Origin: CAZADA01 sp964526675
GTDB taxonomy: Bacteria > Pseudomonadota > Alphaproteobacteria > Caulobacterales > Maricaulaceae
NCBI GenBank assembly: GCA_964526675.1
Contig: CAZGLY010000010.1
Location: forward strand, 1 to 64,000
Direction of reading: 5' to 3'
DNA: 64,000 nucleotides
A program made the position numbers and the translations under genes. Positions 26,784 to 35,225 of the stretch are shown here, one piece after another. Each line of letters begins with the position of its first letter. Positions within the stretch are counted from its first letter, which is position 1. Below the pieces are notes generated by a model. It was given only the letters and a program-made list of their open reading frames with translations. It had not been told where the DNA came from and did no database searches.

Positions 26784-27256
26784 GCGAGGCGTATCATCCG
26801 GCGGCCGACGCGGCCTCGCGCGAGTTCGTGACGTTGCATCTGATGGATCAGGTGTTTGGCGTTGAGGTGGCGGCGGTTCACGACGTCTTCGCGCCGCGCG
26901 GCCTCACGCCCGTGCCCATGGCCCCGCCGGAGATTGCCGGCGTGCTGAATTTGCGTGGGCGGATTGTTACGGCGCTGGACGCGCGCGCGCGGCTTGGTCT
27001 GCCGCCGCTCGAGGAGGATCGCGCGCACGCCGCGATGGCCGTCGGTGTCGAGCGCGGCGGCGAGGTTTACGGACTGATCATCGATCGCGTCGGCGAGGTC
27101 ATCCGGCTCAGCGACGACCGCCGCGAACCCAACCCCATCAACCTGGATCCCCGGTGGCTGGACGTCGCGGACGGCGTCTACCGGCTGGAGCAGGGACTTC
27201 TGATTGTTCTCAACCTGGATCGGATACTCGGCGTGAAGACGCCAACGCCGGCGTGA
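26780..27256 (+). CDS. cheW: Chemotaxis coupling protein CheW
   Basis: CheW links chemoreceptors to CheA in the signalling array at the inner membrane. The 158-residue protein is a single CheW/SH3-like domain, with the core strands F-V-T-L-H-L-M-D-Q-V-F-G-V-E-V and the signature P-M-A-P-P-E-I-A-G-V-L-N-L-R-G-R-I-V, where the arginine after L-R-G contacts receptors. ATG 26780 overlaps the cheA stop (ATGA), so translation is coupled and the two products are likely made in fixed proportion. It is followed by cheY after 38 bases. Confidence 0.96.
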   Translation: MSEAYHPAADAASREFVTLHLMDQVFGVEVAAVHDVFAPRGLTPVPMAPPEIAGVLNLRGRIVTALDARARLGLPPLEEDRAHAAMAVGVERGGEVYGLIIDRVGEVIRLSDDRREPNPINLDPRWLDVADGVYRLEQGLLIVLNLDRILGVKTPTPA

Positions 27257-27294
27257 GGCCGCCGCCCCTTCAACCCCGCACACGAGGCGCTACC

Positions 27295-27660
27295 ATGAAG
27301 AACTGTCTCATCGTCGACGACTCCCGCGTGATCCGCAAAGTCGCGCGACGCATTCTGGAAGAGCTGGATTTCCAGTGCTCTGAGGCCGCAGACGGTCTGG
27401 AGGCCTTGGAGGCCTGCCGCGTCGACATGCCGGACGCGATCCTGCTGGACTGGAACATGCCGGTGATGAACGGCATCGAATTCCTGCGCCGCGTGCGCAC
27501 GGAACAGCATGGCGACAAGCCGGTGATCGTGTTCTGCACGACCGAGAACGAGATCTCCAACATCACCGAAGCGCTCAACTCCGGCGCCAACGAGTACATT
27601 ATGAAGCCCTTCGACGGCGACATCATCCAAGCCAAGTTCACCGAAGTCGGCTTGCTCTAA
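27295..27660 (+). CDS. cheY: Single-domain response regulator (CheY-like)
   Basis: A 121-residue stand-alone receiver. The acidic pair D-D is at 8-9, the phospho-accepting aspartate at 52 in I-L-L-D-W-N-M-P, threonines at 82-83 and the conserved lysine at 104 in Y-I-M-K-P-F. The full set of switch residues is present, so it should be phosphorylated by CheA and act on the flagellar motor. In this class of bacteria several CheY-type proteins exist and some act elsewhere, so motor binding is inferred from its operon. An ATG at 27295 is used; the region between cheW and cheY holds no separate promoter I can see. Confidence 0.95.
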   Translation: MKNCLIVDDSRVIRKVARRILEELDFQCSEAADGLEALEACRVDMPDAILLDWNMPVMNGIEFLRRVRTEQHGDKPVIVFCTTENEISNITEALNSGANEYIMKPFDGDIIQAKFTEVGLL

Positions 27661-27674
27661 GGTCCCCGCTCGCT

Positions 27675-28751
27675 GTGACCCGCTCCTCGCCCCTCACCAA
27701 AGCGTCGCCCGACGCCAGTGCGATCCGTGTGCTGATCGTCGACGATTCCGCCGTGATCCGGGGGTTGATGAGCCGCTGGCTCAAGGCCGAGGACGACCTT
27801 GAACTCGTGGGCGCGGCCGCGGATGGCGAACACGGCGTCACGCAAGCGCGGTTGTTGGCGCCGGACGTCATCGTGCTCGATGTCGAAATGCCGCGCCTCG
27901 ACGGCCTCGCGGCGCTGCCGAAACTGAAGGCCGCCGCGCCGAACGCCAAAGTGGTCATGTCCTCGGGACTGACCCGCCGCAACGCGGAAGTCACCGTGAA
28001 GGCGTTGGCGCAAGGGGCCACGGACTACATCACCAAGCCCAGCGCCGCCGCGACCAGCGCGCCCGAATTCCAGCGCGATTTGATCGCGAAGATCCGGGCC
28101 CTCGGGACGGCGACGGCGCGCACGCCGGCGCCGAAACCCAGCCAGGCGACGCGCCCCGAGCCGTCACGGCGGCGCCCCGAGGCGATTTTTCTGGGCGCGT
28201 CCACCGGCGGACCATGCGCGTTGCGCACGGTCCTGGCCGCGCTCGACGGCGTGTCCGCGCCCGTTTTCATCACGCAACACATGCCGCCGGCCTTCACCAC
28301 GATCCTGGCGGAGCAACTCGACGGCGTGTCCGCCCGGTCGGTCGTGGAGGCCGCCCATGGCATGCCGGTGGAGCCCGGGCGCGGCTACGTCGCCCCCGGC
28401 GGGCATCACATGACCGTGCGCCGCGCCTCGCAGGGGCTTGTGACCATGCTCGATCAGGAGCCGCCGGAGCATTTCTGCCGCCCTGCGGTCGATCCGCTGT
28501 TTCGCAGCGCCGCGGCGACTTACGGGACCGCGGCTTTGGGCGTGGTGTTGACGGGGATGGGGCGCGACGGCGAGGCGGGATCGGCCGCCGTTGTGCGGGC
28601 CGGCGGCACGGTGCTGGCTCAGGACGCCGACAGCAGTGCGGTGTGGGGCATGCCCGGGGCGGTCGAAGGGGCTGGCCTGGCGGCGTTGTTGGGTCCGCCC
28701 GATCGGCTCGGGGCGGCGATTGTCAATCTCACGAAGGGAAGGGCGCCATGA
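27675..28751 (+). CDS. cheB: Chemotaxis protein-glutamate methylesterase CheB
   Basis: CheB removes methyl groups from chemoreceptors and provides adaptation, activated by phosphate from CheA. The 358-residue protein has an N-terminal receiver (D-D at 23-24, phospho-site Asp69 in I-V-L-D-V-E-M-P). An Ala/Pro/Arg-rich linker at about 135-165 leads to a C-terminal methylesterase with the catalytic serine in L-G-A-S-T-G-G, the histidine in I-T-Q-H-M-P-P and the aspartate in G-R-D-G-E-A-G. The start is a GTG at 27675, 14 bases after cheY. Its stop overlaps the cheR ATG (ATGA). Confidence 0.96.
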   Translation: MTRSSPLTKASPDASAIRVLIVDDSAVIRGLMSRWLKAEDDLELVGAAADGEHGVTQARLLAPDVIVLDVEMPRLDGLAALPKLKAAAPNAKVVMSSGLTRRNAEVTVKALAQGATDYITKPSAAATSAPEFQRDLIAKIRALGTATARTPAPKPSQATRPEPSRRRPEAIFLGASTGGPCALRTVLAALDGVSAPVFITQHMPPAFTTILAEQLDGVSARSVVEAAHGMPVEPGRGYVAPGGHHMTVRRASQGLVTMLDQEPPEHFCRPAVDPLFRSAAATYGTAALGVVLTGMGRDGEAGSAAVVRAGGTVLAQDADSSAVWGMPGAVEGAGLAALLGPPDRLGAAIVNLTKGRAP

Positions 28752-29596
28752 CTCGCGCGGATTTGGAGTTTGTGGCGGAGATCGTGCGGGCGCGTTCCGG
28801 CCTCGTGTTGACCTCCGACAAGGGCTATCTGGTGGAGAGCCGCTTGGCGCCGCTGGTGCGCAAAGAGGATTTCGAGTCGTTGGAGGCCATGCTCGCGGCC
28901 CTGCGCGAACGCCCCGACGAGCGACTGGCTTGGCTCATCACCGAGGCCATGACCACGAACGAGACGTTGTTCTTCCGCGACAAGACGCCCTTCACCCGGT
29001 TTGTCGAGGACATGCTGCCCGTTCTCGCGGAGACGCGAGCGCCTGGCGCGCCGTTGCGCATCTGGTCGGCCGCGTGTTCGAGCGGCCAAGAAGCGTATTC
29101 GCTGGCCATGCTGCTCGATGAGCATGCGTCCAAACTCGGGGGCCTGCAGCCGCAGATCATCGCGACCGACATCAGCAACAAGGTGCTCGAAAAGGCGAAG
29201 GCCGGCGTCTACAGCCAATTTGAAGTGCAACGCGGGCTGCCTGTGAAGATGATGGTCAAATACTTCGAGAAAGTCGAAGATATGTGGCGCATCAAGCCGA
29301 ACATCCGCTCGATGGTTCAGTTTCAACGGCACAATCTGCTCGACGAGTACGGCGCGCTGCCCCGTTTCGACATTATCTTCTGCCGCAACGTCCTGATCTA
29401 TTTTGCACAGGATGAGAAGGTCGACGTCCTGGCCAATCTCGGACGCCAATGCGTCGATGACGGCTTCCTCATTCTCGGCGCGGCGGAGACGGTTGTGGGT
29501 TTGACCGACGCGTTTGAGACGGTGGCGGGCAAGCGCGGCCTCTACCGGCGCGTGGCCGGCGCGAACCGCGCTCGCCCGGCGCGAGGGGCGGCCTAG
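28748..29596 (+). CDS. cheR: Chemoreceptor methyltransferase CheR
   Basis: CheR methylates glutamates of chemoreceptors using SAM, opposing CheB. The 282-residue protein has the N-terminal all-alpha substrate domain with the family string T-T-N-E-T-L-F-F-R-D, then the SAM fold with I-W-S-A-A-C-S-S-G-Q-E-A-Y-S and the I-F-C-R-N-V-L-I-Y-F strand. It has no C-terminal TPR or pentapeptide-tethering extension. ATG 28748 overlaps the cheB stop. It is the last gene of the che operon and converges on ctrA. There is no chemoreceptor, cheD or phosphatase gene beside this set, so its receptors must be encoded elsewhere. Confidence 0.96.
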   Translation: MTRADLEFVAEIVRARSGLVLTSDKGYLVESRLAPLVRKEDFESLEAMLAALRERPDERLAWLITEAMTTNETLFFRDKTPFTRFVEDMLPVLAETRAPGAPLRIWSAACSSGQEAYSLAMLLDEHASKLGGLQPQIIATDISNKVLEKAKAGVYSQFEVQRGLPVKMMVKYFEKVEDMWRIKPNIRSMVQFQRHNLLDEYGALPRFDIIFCRNVLIYFAQDEKVDVLANLGRQCVDDGFLILGAAETVVGLTDAFETVAGKRGLYRRVAGANRARPARGAA

Positions 29597-29997
29597 ACCG
29601 AGCTTCGACGGTCGCACCCGTTGGGCGGCGCCGCCGCCCGGCCTGGCGTGAGGAGTGAGCCGACCGGCGACAAGCGCCGTCGCAACTGGACGGGCGGTCA
29701 GCACGCGCCGGCTCCTGTGCAGCACACGCGCGCACACGAATATGCACGCGCCGGCCAGCGGAACGCCGACGCGACACGGTGTGCTCAATGGTGATGTGGA
29801 ACCGAGACTGGGGGCGTCGCGCGCCGCCCCCCCGGGGTCGGGGGCGTACCCCCCCCCCCGCGCGTGGGTTGGGTCGCGCAACACCAAGCCGCCNNNNNNN
29901 NNNCGCCCCCGGCACCCCCCCCCCCACCCGGGGCGCACTTGGGGGGGGCCCCCCCCGGGGGGGGGGGGCCCCCCCCCCCCCCCGCGTGGTCGGAGGC
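29597..29997. other. Low-quality cheR-ctrA interval with scaffold gap
   Basis: No gene is visible. From about 29820 the sequence degenerates into long C and G runs around a run of ten N. The part left of the N run (29831-29893) is a corrupted copy of the true ctrA 3' end (29981-30046); in the leftward frame it would encode L-V-L-R-D-P-T against the real Y-V-L-R-D-P-T. The bases 29904-29980 are almost pure homopolymers. Lengths and bases here should not be trusted. Confidence 0.85.
29894..29903. other. Assembly gap (ten N)
   Basis: Ten consecutive N mark a scaffold join of nominal length. Both flanks resemble each other, suggesting that two contig ends overlap rather than being truly separated. 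Confidence 0.95.
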
Positions 29998-30693
29998 TTA
30001 CGCCGCCCCGCGCTCTTCGGTGGGGTCCCGCAACACATAGCCGCGACCCCAGACGGTCTCGATGTAGTGATTGCCGCCCGTCGCCGACGCCAGTTTCTTA
30101 CGCAATTTGCAGATAAAGACGTCGATGATCTTCAGTTCTGGCTCGTCCATCCCGCCATAGAGATGATTCAGGAACATCTCCTTGGTCAGGGTGGTGCCTT
30201 TGCGCAAGCTCAACAGCTCGAGCATTTGGTATTCTTTGCCGGTCAAATGCACCCGCGCGCCGCCGACCTCGACCGTTTTGGCGTCCAAGTTGACGGTGAC
30301 GTCGCCCGTCTTGATGACGGACTGGGAATGCCCCTTTGACCGCCGGACAACGGCGTGGATGCGCGCGACCAGTTCATCCTTATGGAAAGGCTTGGTCATG
30401 TAGTCGTCAGCGCCATAACCCAAACCGCGCACTTTATTTTCGATCTCACCAAGGCCAGACAAAATAAGGATCGGCGTATCAACTTTAGACACACGCAGTG
30501 TCTTCAGCACGTCAAATCCATTCATGTCCGGCAGGTTGAGGTCGAGAATGATGATGTCGTAATCATACAACTTGCCGAGGTCGACGCCTTCTTCACCCAG
30601 ATCTGTCGTGTAGACATTCAGTCCTTCCGACTTGAGCATCAGCTCAATGGACTGGGCTGTTTGCCGATCATCCTCGATCATCAAAACCCGCAT
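29998..30693 (-). CDS. ctrA: Cell-cycle master regulator CtrA
   Basis: CtrA is the OmpR-type response regulator that, when phosphorylated through CckA-ChpT, controls division, flagellum and DNA methylation genes and, in Caulobacter, blocks replication origin firing. The 231-residue protein has the receiver with phospho-site Asp51 in I-I-I-L-D-L-N-L-P and the lysine in Y-M-T-K-P-F. The winged-helix domain carries the nearly invariant G-G-M-D-E-P-E-L-K-I-I-D-V-F-I-C-K-L-R-K-K-L and the end H-Y-I-E-T-V-W-G-R-G-Y-V-L-R-D. The C-terminal E-E-R-G-A-A ends in two alanines, similar to the degradation-tag end of Caulobacter CtrA. It is divergent from fliI, a frequent alphaproteobacterial arrangement. 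Confidence 0.98.
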   Translation of the reverse strand: MRVLMIEDDRQTAQSIELMLKSEGLNVYTTDLGEEGVDLGKLYDYDIIILDLNLPDMNGFDVLKTLRVSKVDTPILILSGLGEIENKVRGLGYGADDYMTKPFHKDELVARIHAVVRRSKGHSQSVIKTGDVTVNLDAKTVEVGGARVHLTGKEYQMLELLSLRKGTTLTKEMFLNHLYGGMDEPELKIIDVFICKLRKKLASATGGNHYIETVWGRGYVLRDPTEERGAA

Positions 30694-31061
30694 GGAACCC
30701 CTCCAACCGCCTCGTCATCTTCGGGCATCATTAATCCTTACCCCATCCTTAGAGCCCGATGCCTTAAGAAAGGTTAACAAGCGCACGATCGATGAGCCGA
30801 TTCATGGTGCGAGCCAATCCTGTCTTCGCGCGGCTGGCCACTCCGGAACCATGCGATCGTTAACGAAAAGTTCCCACGATTTGCCACGGCGGAAAATCCC
30901 CCCTCGCGCGTGTTCTTGGGGAGCGTGCGCGTGCGGCGTGACGGCGCGCGCGTTCACGCGGCCGCAACGCCCGCCGCGCCAGTGTTTCGGGCGGATGTCT
31001 CCACGGCGGTCCCAGCGCTGCGCTCGTTCGGCGTGATGACGCCGCGGATCAAGGAGCCGGG
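30694..31061. other. ctrA-fliI divergent intergenic region
   Basis: This 368-base stretch separates the leftward ctrA from the rightward fliI and contains no gene I can support. The ctrA-proximal half is distinctly richer in A and T and carries TTAA repeats and a GANTC site. The fliI-proximal half is GC-rich with no clear sigma-54 flagellar promoter; fliI has AAGGAG just before its ATG. Confidence 0.6.
30764..30803 (-). promoter_or_regulatory. Candidate CtrA-binding element and GANTC methylation site upstream of ctrA
   Basis: Two TTAA half-sites (30764-30767 and 30774-30777) are separated by six bases; the usual CtrA box is TTAA-N7-TTAA, so spacing is one short. A GATTC (30799-30803) matches the GANTC site methylated by CcrM and read by GcrA, whose gene is in this window. 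Both lie 70-110 bases before the ctrA start, where autoregulation and methylation control are known in Caulobacter. Confidence 0.5.
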
Positions 31062-32399
31062 ATGCGCGACCTCATCACCGATGTCCAACAGCTCGACCCC
31101 CGCGGCTATGCCGGCCGGGTGGACGCCGTGCGCGGCGTGATGGTCGAGGTGGTGGGTCCGGCGCCAGGGCTGGCGTTGGGCGCCCGCGCCGTGATCGCGT
31201 CGTCGGCGCGCGAGGCGGCCGGCGAGGTGATCGGCTTTCATCAGGATCGCGCCGTCGTGATGCCGTTCGACCCGATCGACGGGGTGCGGCCAGGCGATCC
31301 GGTGCGGTTGGATCCCCGTCCGGCGACGGTGCGCGTGAGTGACGCGTGGTTGGGCCGCGTGCTTGATTGTTTTGGCCGCCCTACGGACGGCGCGCCGCCG
31401 CCGAGGGGGGGCGTCCACGCCCGTCCCGTTTGCGCGCGGCCGCCGTCGGCCCATGAGCGCAGCCGGGTCGGGGATCGGCTCGACGTTGGCGTGCGCGCGT
31501 TGAACACGTTCATTCCGTTGTGCCGCGGCCAGCGCTTGGGGCTGTTCGCCGGTTCCGGCGTCGGCAAATCGGTGTTGATGGCGATGCTGGCCCGCCACGC
31601 CGCGGCGGATGTCATCGTGATCGGGCTGGTCGGCGAGCGGGGTCGGGAGGTCCGCGAGTTTGTGGAGGACGCGCTCGGGCCTGAGGGGTTGGCGCGCTCC
31701 GTGGTGATCGCGGCGACGTCCGACGAGCCAGCCCTGCGCCGACGCCAAGCGTGTTGGCTCGCGTTGGCCGCTGCGGAGCATTTTCGGGATCAAGGCCGCC
31801 ACGTGCTGCTCTTGGTCGACAGCGTCACCCGCTTCGCCTTGGCGCAGCGCGAGATCGGGCTGGCGGCGGGGGAGCCGCCGACGACGAAGGGCTACACGCC
31901 GTCGGTCTTTGCGGAGTTGCCAAAACTTCTGGAGCGGGCGGGCCCGGGGCGGGACCGTCCCGACGGCGCCTCGCCTGGCGCGATCACCGGGCTTTTCACG
32001 GTGCTCGTCGATGGCGGCGACATGGACGAGCCGGTGGCCGATGCGGTCCGCGGCATCTTGGACGGCCATGTCGTGATGGAGCGCGCGATCGCGGAGCGCG
32101 GACGCTACCCCGCCATCAATGTGTTGAAGTCGGTGTCGCGCATGATGCCGCAGTGCTGCACGCCGGAGGAGTGGACGCTGGTGCGTCAAGCGCGCGCGCT
32201 GCTAGCGGCCTATGAGGACATGGCCGAACTCATTCGCATCGGGGCCTATTCCCCCGGCGCGAACGCGGAGGTTGACGCCGCCATCGCGGTTCAACCGGCG
32301 CTTGAGGCGTTTTTATCGCAGGATAAAGATGACTCCTCCACCATCACGGACGGGTTCGCGCGCCTCCAGCAGGCGTTGGCGGGCGTCGGCTCAGAATGA
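31062..32399 (+). CDS. fliI: Flagellar export ATPase FliI
   Basis: FliI is the hexameric ATPase of the flagellar type III export apparatus at the cytoplasmic base of the motor. The 445-residue protein resembles F1-ATPase beta: Walker A at about 163-171 in G-L-F-A-G-S-G-V-G-K-S, Walker B in H-V-L-L-L-V-D-S-V-T-R, and the family string R-G-R-Y-P-A-I-N-V-L-K-S-V-S-R near residue 350. The ATG at 31062 has AAGGAGCC upstream. It is followed by fliJ after 17 bases. Distinction from other type III ATPases rests on the adjacent FliJ-like gene and the ctrA neighbour, both usual for alphaproteobacterial fliI. Confidence 0.96.
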   Translation: MRDLITDVQQLDPRGYAGRVDAVRGVMVEVVGPAPGLALGARAVIASSAREAAGEVIGFHQDRAVVMPFDPIDGVRPGDPVRLDPRPATVRVSDAWLGRVLDCFGRPTDGAPPPRGGVHARPVCARPPSAHERSRVGDRLDVGVRALNTFIPLCRGQRLGLFAGSGVGKSVLMAMLARHAAADVIVIGLVGERGREVREFVEDALGPEGLARSVVIAATSDEPALRRRQACWLALAAAEHFRDQGRHVLLLVDSVTRFALAQREIGLAAGEPPTTKGYTPSVFAELPKLLERAGPGRDRPDGASPGAITGLFTVLVDGGDMDEPVADAVRGILDGHVVMERAIAERGRYPAINVLKSVSRMMPQCCTPEEWTLVRQARALLAAYEDMAELIRIGAYSPGANAEVDAAIAVQPALEAFLSQDKDDSSTITDGFARLQQALAGVGSE

Positions 32400-32416
32400 G
32401 GTGAAGGAATTCCGTG

Positions 32417-32824
32417 ATGAGAAGCTTTGAATCGCTGATCCGCTTGGCGCGCTTCAAGGTGGAGGAGTTGCAAAAGCAGATGGCGACCCTCGACGCCTCC
32501 CGCGCGGATCTGGAGACAAAGATCACTCAGCTCGAAGAGAGCGTCCCGGAGGAGCAAGTGGCCGCCAGCGCGTCCCGCGAAGGGTTTGTCGCGTACGGCA
32601 GCTACGCGCAGGCGGTGATCAAGCGCAAACAGAACCTCCGCGCCTCCATCGCCGAAGTGGATCAACAAGCCGATCGCCTGCGCGCCGATCTTGAAGAGGC
32701 CTTCCACGAACTCAAGAAGTTCGAATTGATGGAAGAACGCCGCGTCACCCAGCGCATCGCCGCTTTGCGCAAAAAAGAGCAAGATCAGCTCGACGACCTC
32801 GCCCAGGCGCGCGCCGTCGGCTGA
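32417..32824 (+). CDS. fliJ: Flagellar export protein FliJ-like
   Basis: A 135-residue almost wholly alpha-helical coiled-coil protein, rich in Glu, Lys, Gln, Leu and Ala throughout. FliJ inserts into the FliI ring like the gamma stalk of F-ATPase and escorts export chaperones. Sequence conservation in this family is poor; the call rests on the coiled coil, the length, the L-A-R-F-K-V-E-E-L-Q start typical of FliJ, and its position directly behind fliI. The ATG at 32417 has AAGGA eight bases upstream; a GTG one codon earlier is also possible. The gene converges on the xylanase gene. Confidence 0.85.
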   Translation: MRSFESLIRLARFKVEELQKQMATLDASRADLETKITQLEESVPEEQVAASASREGFVAYGSYAQAVIKRKQNLRASIAEVDQQADRLRADLEEAFHELKKFELMEERRVTQRIAALRKKEQDQLDDLAQARAVG

Positions 32825-32859
32825 ACCGCGTCACACGCGGCGCGCCGGCGCCGGTCGCG

Positions 32860-34068
32860 CTACGCCGCCGCCAGAAGCGCCGCCACCCGATCGCGCACCG
32901 GCTTAGGCCGCAGGTCCGTGTCATACCAGCTCGGCCGAGGTCGAAACTCTGGATCCGCCATTTTGCGCACCGCTTCGCGGTACTCATACGTGTGCAAGTC
33001 CGACAATCCCCACGTGATAATCGTGCGCACGCCATAGCCGAGGACGAGCGGCTCCAAGAACGCGGCGACAAAATCCGCCATCCGTTCGTCGCGTTCATCG
33101 ATCGAGAGATCGGACGGCTTCTCCGCGACATCAAGCTCCGTGACCATCACCTCCACGTCCCGCGCGCGAAGCTGATCCACAAAGCTGAGAAGCTGGTCCT
33201 GAGCCAAATGGTCATACATCCGCAAATGGCTTTGCATGCCCACCGCGTCGATCGGCGCGCCCGCGTCCAAGGCGTCGTCCAGGATGCGCAGAAAATTGCT
33301 GCGGATGCGGTTCGTCCACCGCGCGCCCCAGACGAAGCCGAAGTCGTTCAGCACCAGCTTCGCGGCCGGGTCGGCGGCGCGGGCGCGTTTGAAGGCCTCG
33401 ACGATGTATGCGGGGCCGCCATAGGCCGTCAGATACGGTCCCTCCCGGTACGCCTTGTCGGGAAACCGCCCGGGAACCGTTGGCTCGTTCACCACGTCCC
33501 ATGACGTCACGCGGCCAGCGAACCGGGCCACGACGGTCTCGACATACCACTCCAGAAACGCCCGGCCGTCTTGGGCCGACAGCGTGCGGAAGAAGTGACG
33601 ATCGGGAACCCGGTTCCAAATCAAGGTGTGGCCGTGGACGGCCACGTCGCGTTTGCGGAAGTAATCCACAAACCGATCCGCACCCCTCCACCGGATCACA
33701 GGCCGCGGCGAGCCGTCCTGCTCGAGGTCAACCATGCGGTGGACTTTGAAATCATTTTCCGTGCTGACGATCTGGCATTCCCGCACGACCAAGTCCGTGA
33801 ACCGGGGCGCGAAGCCTGGATGGTTGGGGTCGAGCCGTTCCACCAGCATCGTGCTGCCGATGGCGACGCCTTTGGCGGCCGCGAGCTCACGCAGCGGCGT
33901 GTCGCGGAGGGAGGGCGCGCTGGCGCAGTCCGGGAGATCGCCTCGGCCTGACCGCGGCGTGTCCGGCGCAGCGGCGTCTTGCGCCGCTGCCGGCCGCCCG
34001 GCCAGAGCCACGCCCACCGCGGGCGCCGCGTTCAGCAGACCGCGTCGCGTCAGCGTCCGACCCGTCAT
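32860..34068 (-). CDS. Secreted endo-1,4-beta-xylanase, glycoside hydrolase family 10
   Basis: A 402-residue GH10 enzyme that cuts the beta-1,4 backbone of xylan. Residues 1-30 form a twin-arginine signal (T-R-R-G-L-L-N-A-A-P then a hydrophobic Ala/Val/Gly run), so export is folded, via Tat. The catalytic domain shows H-G-H-T-L-I-W-N, the acid/base glutamate in W-D-V-V-N-E-P, and the nucleophile in V-M-V-T-E-L-D-V, with Q-S-H-L-R between them. No carbohydrate-binding module is attached. I chose ATG 34068 because GGGAGGGACGG precedes it. No xylose-use or transport genes are nearby, so its context gives no clear regulator. Confidence 0.95.
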   Translation of the reverse strand: MTGRTLTRRGLLNAAPAVGVALAGRPAAAQDAAAPDTPRSGRGDLPDCASAPSLRDTPLRELAAAKGVAIGSTMLVERLDPNHPGFAPRFTDLVVRECQIVSTENDFKVHRMVDLEQDGSPRPVIRWRGADRFVDYFRKRDVAVHGHTLIWNRVPDRHFFRTLSAQDGRAFLEWYVETVVARFAGRVTSWDVVNEPTVPGRFPDKAYREGPYLTAYGGPAYIVEAFKRARAADPAAKLVLNDFGFVWGARWTNRIRSNFLRILDDALDAGAPIDAVGMQSHLRMYDHLAQDQLLSFVDQLRARDVEVMVTELDVAEKPSDLSIDERDERMADFVAAFLEPLVLGYGVRTIITWGLSDLHTYEYREAVRKMADPEFRPRPSWYDTDLRPKPVRDRVAALLAAA

Positions 34069-34096
34069 TCCGTCCCTCCCAACCCCTGACACCGCG

Positions 34097-35149
34097 TCAG
34101 GCGACGCCGGCGCGCAGGCAGTCATGCATGTGAATGATCCCCGTGGGGCGGCCGCCGTCATCCAGCGCGAAGAGCACCGTCACCCGAGGCGGATGGGCGG
34201 TCATGGCGCGCAGGGCTTGCGCCGCCAGATCCCGCGGCGACACCGTTCGCGGATCCGCCGTCATCACCGCCCCCGCCGTGGCGGTCAATAGGTCCGGCCC
34301 CATGTGACGGCGCAAATCGCCATCGGTGATGATCCCGCGCAGGACCCCCGTCGGATCGACGACGCCAGCGCAGCCGAAACCCTTGTGCGTCATGGTGACC
34401 AAGGCTTCGGCCATCGGCGTGTCGAGGCCCACAAGCGGCAGTGCGTCGCCGTCGTGCATCAGATCCGACACCCGCGCGAGCGCCGCGCCCAACGCGCCGC
34501 CGGGGTGGAAGACGCGAAAATCCGTCGCCGAGAAGCCGCGCGCCTCCAGCAGCGCGACCGCCAACGCGTCGCCCAAAGCCATCATCATCGTGGTCGACGT
34601 GGTTGGGGCGTTCGTTTCTCCACACGCCTCCGGGGCGTCGGGCAAGACCAACACCACGTCGGCGGCCGTAGCGAGGCGGCTCTCTGGCGCGGCGGTCATC
34701 GCGATCAAAGGCACCGCGAACCGGCGCGTGTAGGCCGCCACGTCGCTGAACTCCGCCGACTTGCCGGATTTTGACAGCGCCAACACGGCGTCCCGCGGCG
34801 TGATCATGCCCAAATCGCCGTGGCTGGCTTCATTCGGGTGGACGAAGTGCGCCGGCGCGCCCGTGGAGGCGAGGGTGGCCGCGATTTTCCGCGCCACATG
34901 ACCGCTCTTGCCCACGCCCACGACAATGATCCGGCCTTCGACGGCCAGCCCGATCGCCACGGCGCGCTCAAACGCTTGGGCGAGGGCCGAGCCGGGCTCG
35001 TCCAGGGCCGCGGCAAGCGCCGCGAGGCCGTCCGCCTCCTGACGCACCGCGCGCGCGCCGGCGGGGGCGTGCGTCGGCGCGGCATCGGAGGGACGCTCCG
35101 GCTCAGGGGCGGCCGTGTCTGTCGCATCAACGGTCATGGCGGGTGTCAT
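34097..35149 (-). CDS. kdsD: Arabinose-5-phosphate isomerase (KpsF/GutQ family)
   Basis: KdsD interconverts ribulose-5-phosphate and arabinose-5-phosphate, the first committed step toward Kdo in lipopolysaccharide. The protein is about 350 residues: a SIS sugar-phosphate isomerase domain with V-G-V-G-K-S-G-H-V-A-R-K and the A-S-H-G-D-L-G-M-I segment, followed by two CBS repeats (about 225-345) beginning near V-S-D-L-M-H-D-G. The N-terminal 30-40 residues are a low-complexity extension; the start could be ATG 35149 or 35137, and neither has a strong ribosome site. It lies between the RND2 pump and the xylanase, both leftward, with no other Kdo genes near. Confidence 0.92.
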   Translation of the reverse strand: MTPAMTVDATDTAAPEPERPSDAAPTHAPAGARAVRQEADGLAALAAALDEPGSALAQAFERAVAIGLAVEGRIIVVGVGKSGHVARKIAATLASTGAPAHFVHPNEASHGDLGMITPRDAVLALSKSGKSAEFSDVAAYTRRFAVPLIAMTAAPESRLATAADVVLVLPDAPEACGETNAPTTSTTMMMALGDALAVALLEARGFSATDFRVFHPGGALGAALARVSDLMHDGDALPLVGLDTPMAEALVTMTHKGFGCAGVVDPTGVLRGIITDGDLRRHMGPDLLTATAGAVMTADPRTVSPRDLAAQALRAMTAHPPRVTVLFALDDGGRPTGIIHMHDCLRAGVA

Positions 35150-35225
35150 ACGCCCACGACGACCTGTCGGGAAGCCCGCCGCGCCATCGGCGCGGGGGCC
35201 GCCGCGTTGCGGAAACGAGGCGTGC

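Noticed and set aside
29904..29980. C/G homopolymer tracts as a biological repeat or structured element.
   Set aside because: They flank a scaffold gap and a corrupted copy of nearby sequence, which points to sequencing error.
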